A stretch of DNA of 64,000 bases from Batillaria attramentaria (GCA_018292915.2 JACVVK020000035.1:27501-91500); one strand, 5' to 3'. Positions 11,073-23,515 are shown, counted from the first letter of the stretch. The notes: generated from the sequence alone by a model not told the origin. A program made the numbers and translations.

Positions 11073-11504
11073 GGCATTTCAGCTTGTAAAAGCAAAGTCA
11101 AACGGAAGAGGCATTTCAGCGCGCGAATATGCATTTCAGCTCGAGAAAGCAACGTCAAACGGAACAGGCATTTCAGCTCGCGAAAGCAACGTCAAACGGA
11201 CTAGGCATTTCAGCTCGTGAAAGCAACGTCAAACGGAATAGGCATTTCAGCTCGTGAAAGCAATGTCAAGCAGAATAGGCGTATCAGCTCGTGAAAGCAA
11301 CGTCAAACGGAATAGGCATTTCAGCTCGTGAAAGCAACGTCAAGCAGAATAGGCGTTTCAGCTCGTGAAAGCAGCGTCAAACGGAATAGGCATTTCAGCT
11401 CGCGAAAGCAACGTCAAACGGACTAGGCATATCAGCTCGTGAAAGCAACAGCGTCAAACAGAATAGGCATTTCAGCTCATGCAACCAATGTCAAACGGAA
11501 TTGG
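11073..11504 (+). repeat. 37-bp minisatellite, about 11-12 units
   Basis: Each unit begins GGCATTTCAGCTCG, then GAAAGCAACGTCAAACGG and a short variable end. Units differ at a few positions, and outer copies are more diverged. The frame is not kept open, so it is not protein coding. Confidence 0.95.
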
Positions 11505-12810
11505 CCGAATGGTCCATGTGGACTTTGCGGCTCTAACATCTTTCGATGGAGGGGAAAACTATTTTTACTTTATACCGTTTCGTAATTCCACGGCAAGGAT
11601 TGAGGAGAGCTTGTGCTTTCAAGACGGGCCCCTTCGCGTGAAGTAGTCAGAAACAGTAACTGGGTGTGTTGACCATTCAGCTCGGGTGGCCGGGTCAAGG
11701 GGGTCATTAGAAGGTGGTGCTCTTACGACCGTGACAATTATTGTGCGTGTTGACGTGCCGTGTATGTGGCCGACAACAAAGAAATGGACTGCAGTAGTCT
11801 GACTTGACACCTACGCGACTTTCTTTAACCAACCTCTGCCCCCTAAACTCCTCTTCAACCCCGTCCCCCCACCCCTGTCCCTCCACCCCTCTCTCTACTA
11901 CCCAACCCCTCGATCTCCACCCCCAGACCCTTTGTTTCTCTTGCCTAGCTCGGCTTTGCCTTCCCCTCACTGAACCACCCTCGTGGCCTCCAACACTAAT
12001 TTTGCACGAGCAGATAGTCGGAAAAGAAAAAAAATGAGATCATGCTAACAGTAATACACTAAGTGACAGATATCTGTACAAATATAAGCACTTGCGCACG
12101 ACCTAGGAAAACATCGACAGTCCAAATTCCGCATACGTGTTATGTAACGTCGTTTGGAAAATGGTCATAAGCGCTCATCAACTCCATGGCACTTACTCCC
12201 CCCCCCCTCCCCCCTTTTTTTAGATGACAGTAGATAATAATATACTTAATGCACAACCATTAGCACAACGTGGATATTTCTCAAAACATCAGCAGCTACT
12301 GTCACTTTCCCTTAGGTTGGTGTCGCACGGGAGGGTTTTTAGGCCGAACAAACAAGATTTTTTTCCCCGTGTTTCTCGTGCAACATGCCGCTACGACACG
12401 CTTTTGTCCGAATTTTTCCAGAGCGGGTTTTGACCTGTTTCCCATGTTTGTTCGAAAAAAGCCCCCCCCCCCCCAAAAAAAAAAAAAAAAAAAAACGCCT
12501 CCCGTGTGTCATGAGCTTTAATTTCGTGAGATGCCGATGTGTGTCTTGCTGTCACAGTTTGCCGGTTCAGCCATAATCTGTTGTGAACGAACAACGGGCA
12601 TCGTTGTTTGCGAGAGTAGCGGTAATGTTCTGGGTTTGCCAGCAAGACTGCTTTCTCCATTCTCACGCAGGTCGTTACCCCCCCCCCCCCCCCCCCCCAA
12701 TCTGCTCATCGGTCTGTACGAAATCGTTCATTAAATTTTGGCGAGCATCGGAGTAAATGCAGCAACGCATATACACTCGGGCGTCGATACGTCTGGACTG
12801 AGCCTTTTTC
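11505..12810. other. Non-coding stretch with homopolymer tracts
   Basis: Nothing gene-like was seen. It contains a C-rich stretch at 11840-11900, poly-C/poly-A runs at 12200-12220 and 12463-12494, and a poly-C run near 12679-12698. Confidence 0.4.
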
Positions 12811-12926
12811 TGGTTAGAGTACCGTTAGATCTTCAGCTTTGTGGTTAGGGTACCGTTAGATCTTCAGCTTTTTGGTTACAGTACCGTTAGATCTTCAGCT
12901 TTTTGGTTAGGCTACCGTTAGATCAT
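12811..12926 (+). repeat. 31-32-bp tandem repeat, four units
   Basis: Four near-identical units share the phrase ACCGTTAGATCTTCAGC, preceded by GGTTAG variants. The last unit decays at GATCATTGG. Confidence 0.9.
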
Positions 12927-12980
12927 TGGCGCGCTTTTTGCGCTGACTTTTTTTTTATTCGGAATTTTCGGATAATAACC

Positions 12981-13083
12981 TGGCTGGGGCCAAATATTTG
13001 TGCTGGCCTTTTTCTCGTTGTCCCGTCTTTGATATCATCCATACGTGGGGGAAAAGGACGTTAAACTCCCGAACATCCACCAG
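12981..13083 (+). mobile_element. SINE-A fragment lacking its tRNA-like head
   Basis: Body and tail of SINE-A: CTGGGGCCAAATATTTGTGC, the GATATCA phrase and the terminal GGACGTTAAAC. It starts inside the end of the tRNA-like head, so it is a 5'-truncated copy. Confidence 0.8.
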
Positions 13084-13285
13084 CCCTTCAGAAAATAAAT
13101 TTACTCCTAAAGGCCTGTCACACAACGGCTTCAGTTTTCAAAAAAAAAAAAACCCAAAAAAAAAAAACCGATGTTTTACAAACTGGTCGTGTGATACAGC
13201 TCCCGAAAGTGTTTTCTAAAACTGGATTTTTTTGTGTTGCGAACTTTTAGGGCTGGCTATAAATTCTTGATACTGTTTCTGAAAA

Positions 13286-13706
13286 CACGCTTTGCAATCT
13301 GGGCAAAAAGCCGCAAACATTGTGTGTTTTTTTTTAACTGCGACTCCTTCGACTGTGCATTATCCAGGCAACTCTGTCACAGTTTCAGAGTTTTCAGCGC
13401 TTCGGGGACCCTTATAACACCACAGCACGAGTTTGCCGTGCCATTATTTGGCTCTTGGTCAGTGAGCGAGACACATCGCTACAGTGTCCAGTGGATGTTG
13501 AGTGCTGCACGATCTTTCTCGCTCAATGTCAAAACGCAAACTGAGCCGTGAAATCAGGCTGCACTTGGCTTTTACAGGGGTTTCAGGGACGCTGAAAACT
13601 CTGTAACTGTGAGAGAGTTGACGGTGCATTTTGCACAGTCGGATAGCTCTTTAAAACACGCTGTTTGTCATGTTTGTGGCCTTTTCTTGAGATTGCAGAC
13701 CTTTAA
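13286..13706. mobile_element. MITE-3 copy 1: long-inverted-repeat non-autonomous transposon
   Basis: Two nested pairs of inverted arms are visible. The outer arms pair TTTGCAATCT near 13291 with GATTGCAGACC near 13691-13701. The inner arms run from 13351 (GACTGTGCATTATCC) to about 13405 and pair with 13590-13640 (ending TTTTGCACAGTC). The inner pair is about 50 bp with mismatches, including CAGAGTTTTCAGCG and its complement. A second copy lies at 34268-34822. No transposase is encoded; the superfamily is not determined. Confidence 0.75.
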
Positions 13707-13712
13707 ACCAAC

Positions 13713-15134
13713 CAGCTTCGAGTGTCAGGGCACGTGAACGGATCTTAACACAGAGTGCTCAGTGGTCGTGATACATTTGTATCAGTCCCACCCTGCTTTG
13801 TGGGATGCACGTGCAGCACTGATATCAACACGGGAGAAACCGTTTCTATGTGTGACCCGCACAAACTGACAGTTTCGGAAACACGTGTTTAAAAAGACAG
13901 TTCCGAGCCTAATTTTGAAAGCCAACCAGCCAGTTACGAAATGAATAACTTTCATGAAAGCCGGCGGCATTTCTTCTCTATATATATTTATTTATTGCAA
14001 ATGCGCCCTTAATAAAAGATGAATGAAAATTGCAAAAGCATGATCAATATTTATATCTACTCACTTCAAGGTCGTCCTTAAGTGCTGTTCACGAGTTGAT
14101 TGTTGCGTGCCTAGTAACCGCCGCCATGTTGAGAGGTTGGGTTGAGTGGGGGTGCACCCGTTAGCAGTTAAGAGCAGACAAACGTGCAGGTTTCCCACAC
14201 CAAGCCAATGTGAATAATAACCATATACCCACCCATGAGAGAAGCGGCGCCCATAACGGTATTAGAGTCACGGTGTGAATGGTTTCGTGTCCATTGCTGG
14301 GGAAATCAAAACAGGAGAAATCTGTTCCCAAAGAAAAAGAAAGAAAGAAAGAAGAAGAAGAAGGAGAAAAAAAATACTGCTGACCCCCCTCCTTCCCCAC
14401 CCAACCACCACCCACTGTCCCCCCCCCCCCCCCCCGACCCCCTTCCATATTTTCTTTCCTTAAAATTGCAAACGCAGTAGAATGACATTCAGTGACAAGT
14501 GAAAACGGTGACTGAAGGAAATTAAGGGCAGGAGAGAGAGAGAGAGAGAGAGGGTGACGGGGAATGACAAAAGAAGGTTGACAACAGTGACCTTGCCATT
14601 TCAACAACAATAGATCTTCGTCAGCCTCAGCCTCCTTCCGATCATTTAAATGCACATAAGCGGCCTTATGAATGCCGGGACAATGTGGCATTTTAATATC
14701 CAAATTAGAACGCGAGATTTCAAACTTCAAATCTGACGTAACACCCTCGAAACGTCTCGCCAGCGGAGCGGTCTCGCGATATCTTGTGGTACACGCGATA
14801 ACGTAAATACTTCATTAGTCTAGGGGCCGTGTTTAACGTCAAACGATGCAGCATTGATTATAACTCTACTCCGTTTAGAATCTGAAATTAATGTCCATGG
14901 GAAACGTTCATTGTCTTCCGTTTGACTTTGCTTGCTTTCGTAGGGTTATGTGCCGGTTTGTGTCACTGGTTTGTGGCGTCACCAAATAAGACCAGCCAGA
15001 TGTAGACGAAGCACTTCCTTGTTGAATTAGTCGGTATATATCGTAAAAACGTGGGTACGGGGACATATTAACATGGTGTTACTGAAGTGTAAAGCTAACA
15101 CTAGGCCTTCGAGTAGCTGCTACCTCTTTTGAGC
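13713..15134. other. Non-coding stretch
   Basis: I see no supported gene. A purine-rich stretch, a poly-C run (14420-14436) and a short (AG)n tract (14532-14553) create long spurious frames on the minus strand. The phrase TCTCGCGATATC near 14772 resembles, but does not match, the TCTCGCGAGA promoter motif. Confidence 0.4.
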
Positions 15135-15507
15135 CATCGTCTGTTTGATTCTTCATGTCTTGAGACATCATCTCTTTGAGTCTTCGTGTCTTGAGACATC
15201 ATCTCTTTGAGTCTTCATGTCTCGAGACATCATCTCTTTGAGTCCTCATGTCTTGAGACATCATCTCTTTGAGTCTTCATGTCTTGAGACATCATCTCTT
15301 TGAGTCTTCATGTCTTGAGACATCATCTGTTTGAGTCGTCATGTCTCGAGACATCATCTCTTTGAGTCGTCATGTCTTGAGACATCATCTCTTTGAGTCA
15401 TTTCTTGAGGCATCATCTCTTTGAGTCTTCATGTCTTGAGACATCATCTCTTTTGAGTCCTCATGGCTTGAGACATCATCTCTTTTGAGTCCTCATGGCT
15501 TGAGAAA
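15135..15507 (+). repeat. 31-bp minisatellite, about 12 units
   Basis: The unit combines CATCATCTCTTTGAGTC and TTCATGTCTTGAGA. Units vary at a few sites, one has a short deletion (about 15398), and the last two are diverged. Confidence 0.95.
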
Positions 15508-15845
15508 TTATATCTTTTAGTATTTATATCTTGGTACACCTCGTGAGACATTGTCTAGAGCGCTGGAAATAATTTCAGGGGAAAAAAAGCTGAATAAAAG
15601 CGTTAGGCTTCAGAGACTTACCCAGCAAGTATTATATTTTATTTATTCACCCTGAGTCATCCACCCCTCACGCTTCATCATGGTAACCGCCCCGCCCCCC
15701 TTCCCTCCTCCCCCCCCCCCCCCAAACCACCCCAGCCAACTATTCCTCATCCCCAACACTGACCTTCAGCTCACTCTCCCGACAGGTTATACCCACCCCG
15801 CCAAAATCATTATAAAGTTGAAAAAAAAATACATATTTATCATAA

Positions 15846-15896
15846 TTATGTCGTACGTTGACGTCATTTGTTATGTCGTACGTTGACGTCATTTGA
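15846..15896 (+). repeat. 25-bp direct duplication, each copy with a CRE
   Basis: The phrase TTATGTCGTACG followed by TTGACGTCATTTG occurs twice in a row. This puts the consensus TGACGTCA at 15859-15866 and 15884-15891. Confidence 0.9.
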
Positions 15897-16410
15897 CGCT
15901 TTTTTTATTTTTAATTTTTTTTAGATGTGTACCTGGAGCGTTTCTGTTCTTCCAATACGTCACAGTCAAAACTGCTGATTTGAACCGCTAGTCTATACAA
16001 CTGTTCTGTCATAATTATAACCTACCTACCACGTCCCTCATATAGATTAACATTCCTCTGGCTCATGCGTGCATGTTGTTGTGTCTGTTACTATGCGTAC
16101 CGAATGTGTCAGTGTCCGTACAGTATGTATAGTGTCTGAGGATGGATGCAGCGTGATTGAGTCTGATTTGTGCAGTATGAATGTGTCTGTGCGTGGAGTT
16201 AAGTGTCTATGCGTGCAGTTCAAGCTGTGACTATGTGTGTGGAGGATTTCGCTATCCATATGAACTGTTTTCTGTGATCGGCGTACAAGTACAATTTTAT
16301 GTTCAGTCGAATTATAGGGCCTAAGGGCCGATAGATATTTTTGTAGAAAAAATTTTGTTCTTTGATATCAACTCAAGTGAGTTTTGCAGATGATAAATGC
16401 TTTATTGTTG

Positions 16411-16412
<2 letters not shown>

Positions 16413-16495
<83 letters not shown>
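16413..16495 (+). repeat. (GT)n microsatellite
   Basis: An uninterrupted GT tract of 83 bp. The flanking stretch 15900-17560 shows nothing gene-like. Confidence 0.97.
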
Positions 16496-16496
<1 letters not shown>

Positions 16497-17574
16497 ACAA
16501 ATCAATGCAGCGTTTGCTTTCGAACATCATGCAACTTTCAACAACTGCACATGCCCAAACCTCTGCAAGTTGAGCAATGCACCAACACCGACCCCTCCTC
16601 TACCCCTCCCCCCCCCACTCCCTCCAACTCCAAATCCCCTCTACCCCAGCCCCACCCAACAAACTCACTCTGTACCTGCTGTAACCCGGCCGCCCTCCCC
16701 ACCCCGCTTCTTCATCTATGCGCACCGCTCAGTTTTTTTGTTTTTTTTTTTCACTGAATGTCGTCTGTAATTTGACATCAGACCATATTCGGTCCACATT
16801 GTTTTTATAATCACCGCAACGCCCCAAAAAAGAGACTTGTTTTGTTTTGAAGATTTGTCTAATCCGTATACCACTAACGGACGTCAGTCAAAAACAGCAC
16901 ACAGCCGAGCTTCGCGGATCAAGTTACAACCGATTTTTACCCCTTTGCCATTTCCATCCGTGTCAGTCTCGTTTCCAATACAAGTTCCTGTTCGTGTCTG
17001 CCCGGACAGACCTGCAAGCCGTGATGTTTATGGATTGTATGATAAATGACTTCTGTCTTCAAGTGCCAACATTAGGTAACGTACACGCCTGACAAAGAAT
17101 TTATCAGATGTTCAACGGTGTAACGTATAAGCGCCTCACGAACCCTGTTACAGGACATAAAGCGTTTTAACGGGACAAGACTCGCTGTGTTCTAAAGGCA
17201 ATACGCGTTTGCTGCGGGACATAAGTGGTGTTAACAAAGATTGCTAAGAGCTTGGAGGGTGTTGTTAAAAAACAAGCAGTTGTTGTTATAACTAATACGC
17301 TCGTCCAGCCCTCAGTCATTAAGTGTGTCGGCTCAAAGAACATTACACGTCGGTTATTGTTCCGGAACACACTTAAATGTTAACTGCATTTGGAATACCC
17401 TGAAATATTCACCACATTTACTAGGTGTGGGATTTTGCTTCCCATGACTGTTGATTTAAGTAGCAGAGAAACAACTTGAGTAACAAATCATGCGGATGAA
17501 ATATTTTTTGCCCAGCATTATGTTACGTGGCTCGAAGTGGTACGTGAAACCCTTTCAAATTCAAACCTCATTAT

Positions 17575-18545
17575 AGATATAAAACATATGTCTTCTTGTG
17601 AGTATAGGCACAATTTCACAACGCTATTTTTATTTCGACCGTCGTATTGTTTTGTTTTTTGTTTTTTAGGGGCAAATTTTAGCGTCAAAGTGAAAACTAA
17701 AATGTCGTGTGTGAGTTTAGACACAGTTGTCTAAAGTTGTGTTTAGACCGAACTATTTTGGTTTTGTCCGGGACAAGTATATCAGTATAGGTGTGAAACC
17801 CAATATGTCTTGTGTGAGTTTAGACACAGTTTGACTACGTTGTCTAAAGTTGTGTTTAGACCGACCTTTGTTGGGTTTTTTTTTCCGGGGCAAATCACTC
17901 GTGTGAGTTTAGACACAGTTTGACAACGTCGTTTTAAGTTATGTTTAGACCGACCTATTTTGATTTTGTCCGGGGCAAATAATCAGTATAGGTGTAAAAC
18001 CCAAAATGTCTTGTGTGAGTTTAGACACAGTTTGACAATGTCGTTTTGAAGTTGTGTTTAGGCCGACCTATTTTGATTTTGTCCGGGGCAAATATATATC
18101 AGTATAGGTGTAAAACCAAATATGTCTTGTGTGAGTTTAGACACAGTTTGACAACATCGTTTTTATTTTGACCATCGTACTGTGAGTTTTTTCCCCGGGG
18201 CAAATTTTTGAAAAGGTATAAAAACTAAAATGTCTTGTGCGAGTGTCTAAGGCACAGTTTCAATACGATCTATTCTGGTTTTGTTCGGGGCAAATATCAC
18301 TGTAGGTGTAAATACCAAATTGTCTTGTGTGAGTTTGGACACAGTTTCACTACGTTGTCTTTGTGTTTGTACCGGTCTTTTCTGGTTTTGTGGGGGGGCA
18401 AGTATCAGTATGGGTGTAAGAAAAAAAAAAATGTCTTGTGTGAGTTTGGACACGATTTCACTAGGTTGTGTTTCGACCGACGGTGAATTTCAGCATAGGC
18501 GTAAAAACGACAATGTTGTGTGTGAGCTTAGGGACGATTTCATAG
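17575..18545 (+). repeat. Long-unit tandem repeat (about 90-115 bp, ten units)
   Basis: The phrase TGTCTTGTGTGAGTTTAGAC, or a close variant, recurs ten times near 17587, 17701, 17805, 17898, 18006, 18121, 18229, 18320, 18431 and 18511. Between these lie CCGACCTATTTTG, TTTTGTCCGGGGCAAAT and CAGTATAGGTGTAAAA. Unit length varies with small indels. Its T-rich tract before each block explains false acceptor-like sites. Confidence 0.9.
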
Positions 18546-18919
18546 CCGGGTCTTTGTGTTTGAGCCAAAAGTGTGGTGGTCAGTTTTGTTTTGGGGGGCA
18601 GTGTATAACAGACTATGTGACCCTCACTCATGCTTGCCGGTATTTCAACTCTTGTTTCTGTCTTATTTTCTAGACTTCAGTGGCATCATATGTAAGTGTT
18701 CTTCTTTTCCCCCTGTTTTCAGTTGTCAGTGTTGGGTGCAAGCTAGACTGACCCCTCAGTTCTTATCTTTTTGTTGCTGCTCGTTCCGGTTGAATGACTT
18801 TGCAGCTCTGCCTGTGGTGTTGTTTACAGCCGCTTCACATTGTCAGTTCATGAATCAGTTCAATGAACCATGACCATTACCTACACTGCTTACCTAACAT
18901 CCAACATGCCTCACAGGGC

Positions 18920-18920
18920 A

Positions 18921-19019
<99 letters not shown>

Positions 19020-19038
19020 ACGCGCGTGCGTGCGTGCA
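18920..19038 (+). repeat. Compound (CTGT)n(CT)n(GT)n microsatellite
   Basis: CTGT units pass into a CT tract, then about 50 bp of GT, then GCGTGC variants. Confidence 0.95.
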
Positions 19039-19319
19039 TGTAAGTACTCGTTTGTGCTGGCTGAAAGACTGTTCCCTTTGCTTTTTGACGAGCCCGTGTA
19101 CAGTTTGCGCCCTAAAGAAAAAAAAGAAGAAAAAAAAAAAAGGCATGGCTACTGCTAACCCTTACCCTTCCCTCTTTTGCAGTCTGTTGCGTTCCTTAGC
19201 GCTAGATACCACGGCCAGCCAGCGTAGCGTAGTCAGACAGCTTTGTGTGTGTTTGTGTGTAGATCTGTATTGTGCTACAGTCTAACTGGGAGTGGCGGAA
19301 AGGCATGACAAGAGTGGGG

Positions 19320-19410
19320 GTGTGCAGGGGAGAGGGTGGGGAGGGGAGAGAGCGGGTAGAGGAAGGAGGAGGTGTGTTGGGGGGGGGGGGGGGGGGCGGG
19401 GGGGTTGCAC
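19320..19410 (+). repeat. G-rich tract with quadruplex potential
   Basis: Many runs of three or more G, including one of about 19 G, lie within 90 bp on the plus strand. Confidence 0.7.
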
Positions 19411-19738
19411 TGAGCTGGGGTGTGTAAGCGGGTGGGACCGCTAAGCAAAGGGAGGTGTAGAAACGCCAACAGCAGGATGTGTGGTTTTAGCAGACAGCTC
19501 CTGCCAGGGACACACAGTAGTTCTCTTGCTGAAATGACAGCCCTACAATGACAGAAGTGAACCATATATATAAGTATGATCCTGCCCGCACTGTGGTTAT
19601 GAATGTAGGTTAATCCCCGTTATATAACAGTAGTAGATCTGTGTGTCACGTAGATAAGCATCTCACGTAGATCAGTATTTTGAAATTGAGTCAGTGCAGT
19701 GCATGGGCTGCGGTAGACGAGTTTGTTGTTATTGGTTT

Positions 19739-19790
19739 TGGTTTTTGTTGTTGTTGTTGTTGTTTTTGTTGTTGTTTTTGTTGTTTTAGT
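19739..19790 (+). repeat. (TTG)n microsatellite
   Basis: TTG units with TTTTTG interruptions. The stretch from 19800 to 20760 shows only short AT-rich simple repeats, including an (ATTCA)n tract at 20633-20658 that resembles a retroposon tail on the minus strand. Confidence 0.85.
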
Positions 19791-20769
19791 CATTACACAA
19801 CGCACTTTTCGTGGATAGTAACACTTAAACCTTACCAGAAGCAGGCTGCTGTAGAAATCGTGTTATTGCCCTTCACTTAAAAAAAAATACATAACGTATT
19901 TTTGGTAGATAGTACTAGTAGAATGTAAACTTGGCCATTGCCATCAACATGCGTATCTCCCGGCAACAGTATTGACACACACAAACAACAACAACAACAA
20001 CAACAACAACTAAACCAAACTGACTCTGTGGCAGAATTTCATGAAATTTTAGTTCGGTAACTGGAGAAAGACAAGTCAAATCACGTTTTCCACCACAATA
20101 CCCAGTACCTAAGTCTTCCGTCTTCCGCGTGTTTTAACCTAGACGGTTTTTTTTTTTTTTTTTACATTGGGTAACTTATATAGTTTACATATTTCGAATT
20201 TAGCTGGTTCGCGACTAAAATGACTTTATATTTGACATTCAGGGACGCTCTAAAAATACGCGTGTCACGAAACCTATTCTTCATTCAGACAAAAACAAAA
20301 AAAATGTAGCTTCTTGGCTTGGTCATGCAAAACATGCCCGTGTGCACACGCGAGCAAGTGGTAGACGGGTAGGGTTCATCCTATTGTGTGTGGCCGCATT
20401 TCAAGTCCACGAAACACAATGAAATCCATTGAAAAAGACGTGAATGGTAATTTCTGCGCATATAGGCAATGAAAACATGTTTCGGTACAGACTTTACCGT
20501 CGGAACGACTTAGGGAACAGAAAGTGACAATCGGGTCTTTTATGCTGTCACTCACTAAAGTTCGGGGCCGCCAGCATGGTTTCCTTTCCCGCCCGACTTT
20601 TGTCCAAGGCTCAAAAGCTGATGCGATTATTTATTCAATTCAATTCAATTCAATTCAAAATACTTTATTACTTATTAAAGGGGGGAATTATCAGCCACCA
20701 CACACATTAACACAATGAGATCAAAATTATCATAATTAAAGGGACATTCATACTTCTTCCGACTGTGTG

Positions 20770-20965
20770 ACCCGCGAGATGTAACTTCGCACCACCAAGT
20801 ACTCCCAGGCACTCCCAGCTTAGAGTTTGATGAAGCTGTATCCACCCGTGGCGCTTTGTGCGTACGCGTAAAGTGTCCCGGGTCAATGCAGCTCAAGGCT
20901 GGAAGTGCCCCGGGGTCATTCATACCTGGCACTTCACCTGGCTTGTTACATCGGCAGCACTGTAG
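20770..20965 (+). repeat. Dispersed repeat R3, copy 1
   Basis: The block with AAAGTGTCCCGGGTCAATGC, CTCAAGGCTGGAAGTG and CCCCGG recurs in diverged form near 41480-41620, 52410-52515 (opposite strand) and 53045-53150. No coding capacity and no clear termini. Confidence 0.5.
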
Positions 20966-21224
20966 GCGCGGGACAGAAGCCAAGCGGGAAAAAGAAATCA
21001 TGCGGTGCGCGATCTGTCGCCCAGAGCACAGGCACGCACGCGGGTCGGAATAAAACTGTCTCTAATTTTGGATCGGGTGAAGCTTGCCTACCGTACGCAC
21101 AAAGCCGAGCAATAGCTAGTCGGCCGCTGTAAAGTGACAGGAGATCCCCAAACTTGTGAATACGGGCATGTGTGTATTAGAGCTGTCTCGCTATTAAAAT
21201 GGGGTCAGTCAGCGTAACCCTAAA

Positions 21225-21325
21225 GGGTGGCCGCCCCCCCTCCTCCCCCACACCCCCCCTCCTCCCCCACACCCCCCTCCTCCCCCCCCCCCCCTCCTCC
21301 CCCACACCCCCCCCCCCAAAAAAAA
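21225..21325 (+). repeat. C-rich minisatellite
   Basis: CTCCTCCCCCACACCCCCC-like units are repeated four or more times and end in a poly-C/poly-A run. The minus strand is quadruplex-capable. Confidence 0.8.
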
Positions 21326-21786
21326 AATCTTGGAAGAAAGAACAGGAAGAGACTATGTGGAGTTTAGTGATTAACCTGTTGTTGTTGTTAAGTGATTTCG
21401 GGGTATCTTTCCTTGTCGAACCGATGTGACGTGACCTCTGGTTAATTGTTGACAAAAGCAATAATATGTCTCCCCCCTCCTCCCCCTCCCCTTTAGGAAC
21501 CGAGTGGTAGATTTATTTTTCTTTGCCTTCAACGTGGCTAGAACGCTTGATAGTTTAAATTTAGAGCATTTGTCGAGTACTGTTCTTGTGTTTAACATCC
21601 GGTTTGTGTCTGTGAGAGCGGAAAAGGAAAATGACACACCCCCCCAACCCCACCCCCACCCCTTCAACAACAACAACAACACCCCTTCGCCCCTCCCACC
21701 CCGTCCCCCTCCCAGCAGGAAGAAGGAGATAGAACACACTTTTAAGAATACAAGCGAGGAAAGTTCAGAACGAGCATAGCAGTTCA

Positions 21787-21876
21787 GGAGGGTCGAACAG
21801 GACTGGGTGTGTAGCTCTCAGTTCCAGATACATCAACGCCGGCTGCACGGTACCACTTAGCCACCGCGGCACACCT
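21787..21876 (-). other. Possible tRNA-like (pol III promoter) relic
   Basis: On the minus strand an A-box-like TGGCTAAGTGG is followed about 60 nt later by a B-box-like TGTTCGACCC, the spacing of a class II (Leu or Ser) tRNA. Acceptor ends do not pair, so this is at best a decayed tRNA pseudogene or SINE head. Confidence 0.25.
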
Positions 21877-22471
21877 CACCCTAGCGATCGTCGTCCGCGA
21901 CAGGTCGCACTTGTTACAGCACGGAAGGTTGCAGGGTCTTGTGTGGAAGGGGATTAGCAATTATGAAAAGTAAGGGGGCCCCGGAAAGCGGCAAGCTGCA
22001 GGGAAAATGTACCAGTAAGCCTCTTAGGGGATAGCCTACTGGCAGATTAGTGCTGCACTATGACATGTTAATCCCCCAAACACTTAGCACCGATTCAGGG
22101 CCTGTTCCTTTGAAGTGCTGCTGGCTGTTCGCGCCAAGAACATGGCACACGGTGTAGAGCCAAGCTCTCTCTCTCTCTCTCTCTCTGCAGATCGTTTGTT
22201 TGTTCATCTAATTAGTGTTTGTTTGTTTGTTTGTTTGTTTGAAACCAATTACAGGTTTGAAAGTTGGGCCTGCGCGTAGAACATCTTTCCTTGTAAAATT
22301 ATTATTCAGTCAGTCAGCCCGATCCACCCCCCCCCCTCCCCTTTCTCTCTCCCCCCCCCCCCTCTCTCTCCCTCTGTCTCTCCCGCTCTCTCTCGTGTTT
22401 GTTCATGTGATAATGTTGGATTTTTTTGTGTGTAACCAAGGACAGGGCCTATAATAATTTTCTTTGTAAAA

Positions 22472-22478
<7 letters not shown>

Positions 22479-22542
<64 letters not shown>
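22479..22542 (+). repeat. (CT)n microsatellite
   Basis: An uninterrupted 64-bp CT tract running into C-rich sequence. A similar C/T-rich stretch lies at 22325-22395. The interval 21880-23220 holds no supported gene. Confidence 0.95.
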
Positions 22543-22544
<2 letters not shown>

Positions 22545-23226
22545 CCCCTCCCCACCCCTCTCCCCCCTCACGCTCTCGAATTATCCCATGATCGGTAGGA
22601 ACATTGCACGGCGCCGCACCACCATTACAACCCACAGCATTTTCTTAGCACTCCTGTCAGATTGCGTGTTCTGCACGTTCACAGCCAGTATTGAACAGCC
22701 ATGAAATATAGCTTCTTTTGAAACGCCGGCGCCAGGCCACGGCAACGCTGCTTAGCCCCAACAGGTGTACGTTACAGGTTAAAAAAAAAAAAGCAGTTGC
22801 TCCCAACCAGAAGCAAATAAAGGCTTGACAAATAGCAGAAAGAGCACTGACAGTGTGAAATAAAACAAAAACCTAACAACATTGATTTAAAAAAGAGAGC
22901 CTTTTAAGGCAGAACACATTGACACCCTATCTGACGTTGCCACAAAAGCGTTCGACAAGGGAGAAACACCGAAACAGGCCTAAAGATAGAACGAAAATTG
23001 CAGAGCAGGAAAAATAAAGATGATCGAATTTTTTTTAAAGGGTTCTTCCCGTGTTTCTGCAATTCCCACTAGCTATAGTTTAAACTGCAGACAGGTGTCA
23101 CATTTTTAATGTTTTTTTTTAAATTTTTTTTTAATTTAAAGTTGGGTGTAGAATGCACAGAGGGTTTCGTACAAGATTTGTATTGAAGAGACGAGTGCCG
23201 TTGTCGCTGCTCTGAAACTTGTCGCT

Positions 23227-23352
23227 GTAACAATGAGGTAACTTGTGACACACGTGTCAGAAGAATCGAGAAACTCAAGATATGGACATTGCGTAACAAT
23301 GAGGCAACTTGTGACGCACGTGTCAGAAGAATCGAGAAACTCAATATCTGAG
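23227..23352 (+). repeat. 66-bp tandem duplication
   Basis: Two units start GTAACAATGAGG at 23227 and 23293 and share AACTTGTGAC, ACACGTGTCAGAAGAATCGA and GAAACTCAA. They differ at only a few sites. Confidence 0.9.
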
Positions 23353-23515
23353 CATTGTGTGAAAAAATTTAATTTCGTACTCCCATCCTAGTCTGAGCTT
23401 CTAATCCCGCGGATCAGTTGTTCCTCCCTCTCTCACCCCCCCCCCCCCCCCCACATCCCATCCTTTTTTAATCTCCCCCCCCCCCTCTCATTGTATTTCC
23501 TCTTTTTTTGCAAAG

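Noticed and set aside
14161..14730. 189-codon minus-strand frame
   Set aside because: Driven by purine and poly-C tracts, begins without an ATG, no recognisable domain.
16837..17092. Two overlapping frames of 70-81 codons
   Set aside because: No domain, no splice signals and no codon bias.
19182..19285. Possible exon after a strong CTTTTGCAG acceptor
   Set aside because: The open frame quickly runs into a GT-rich stretch, has no donor and reads as low-complexity.
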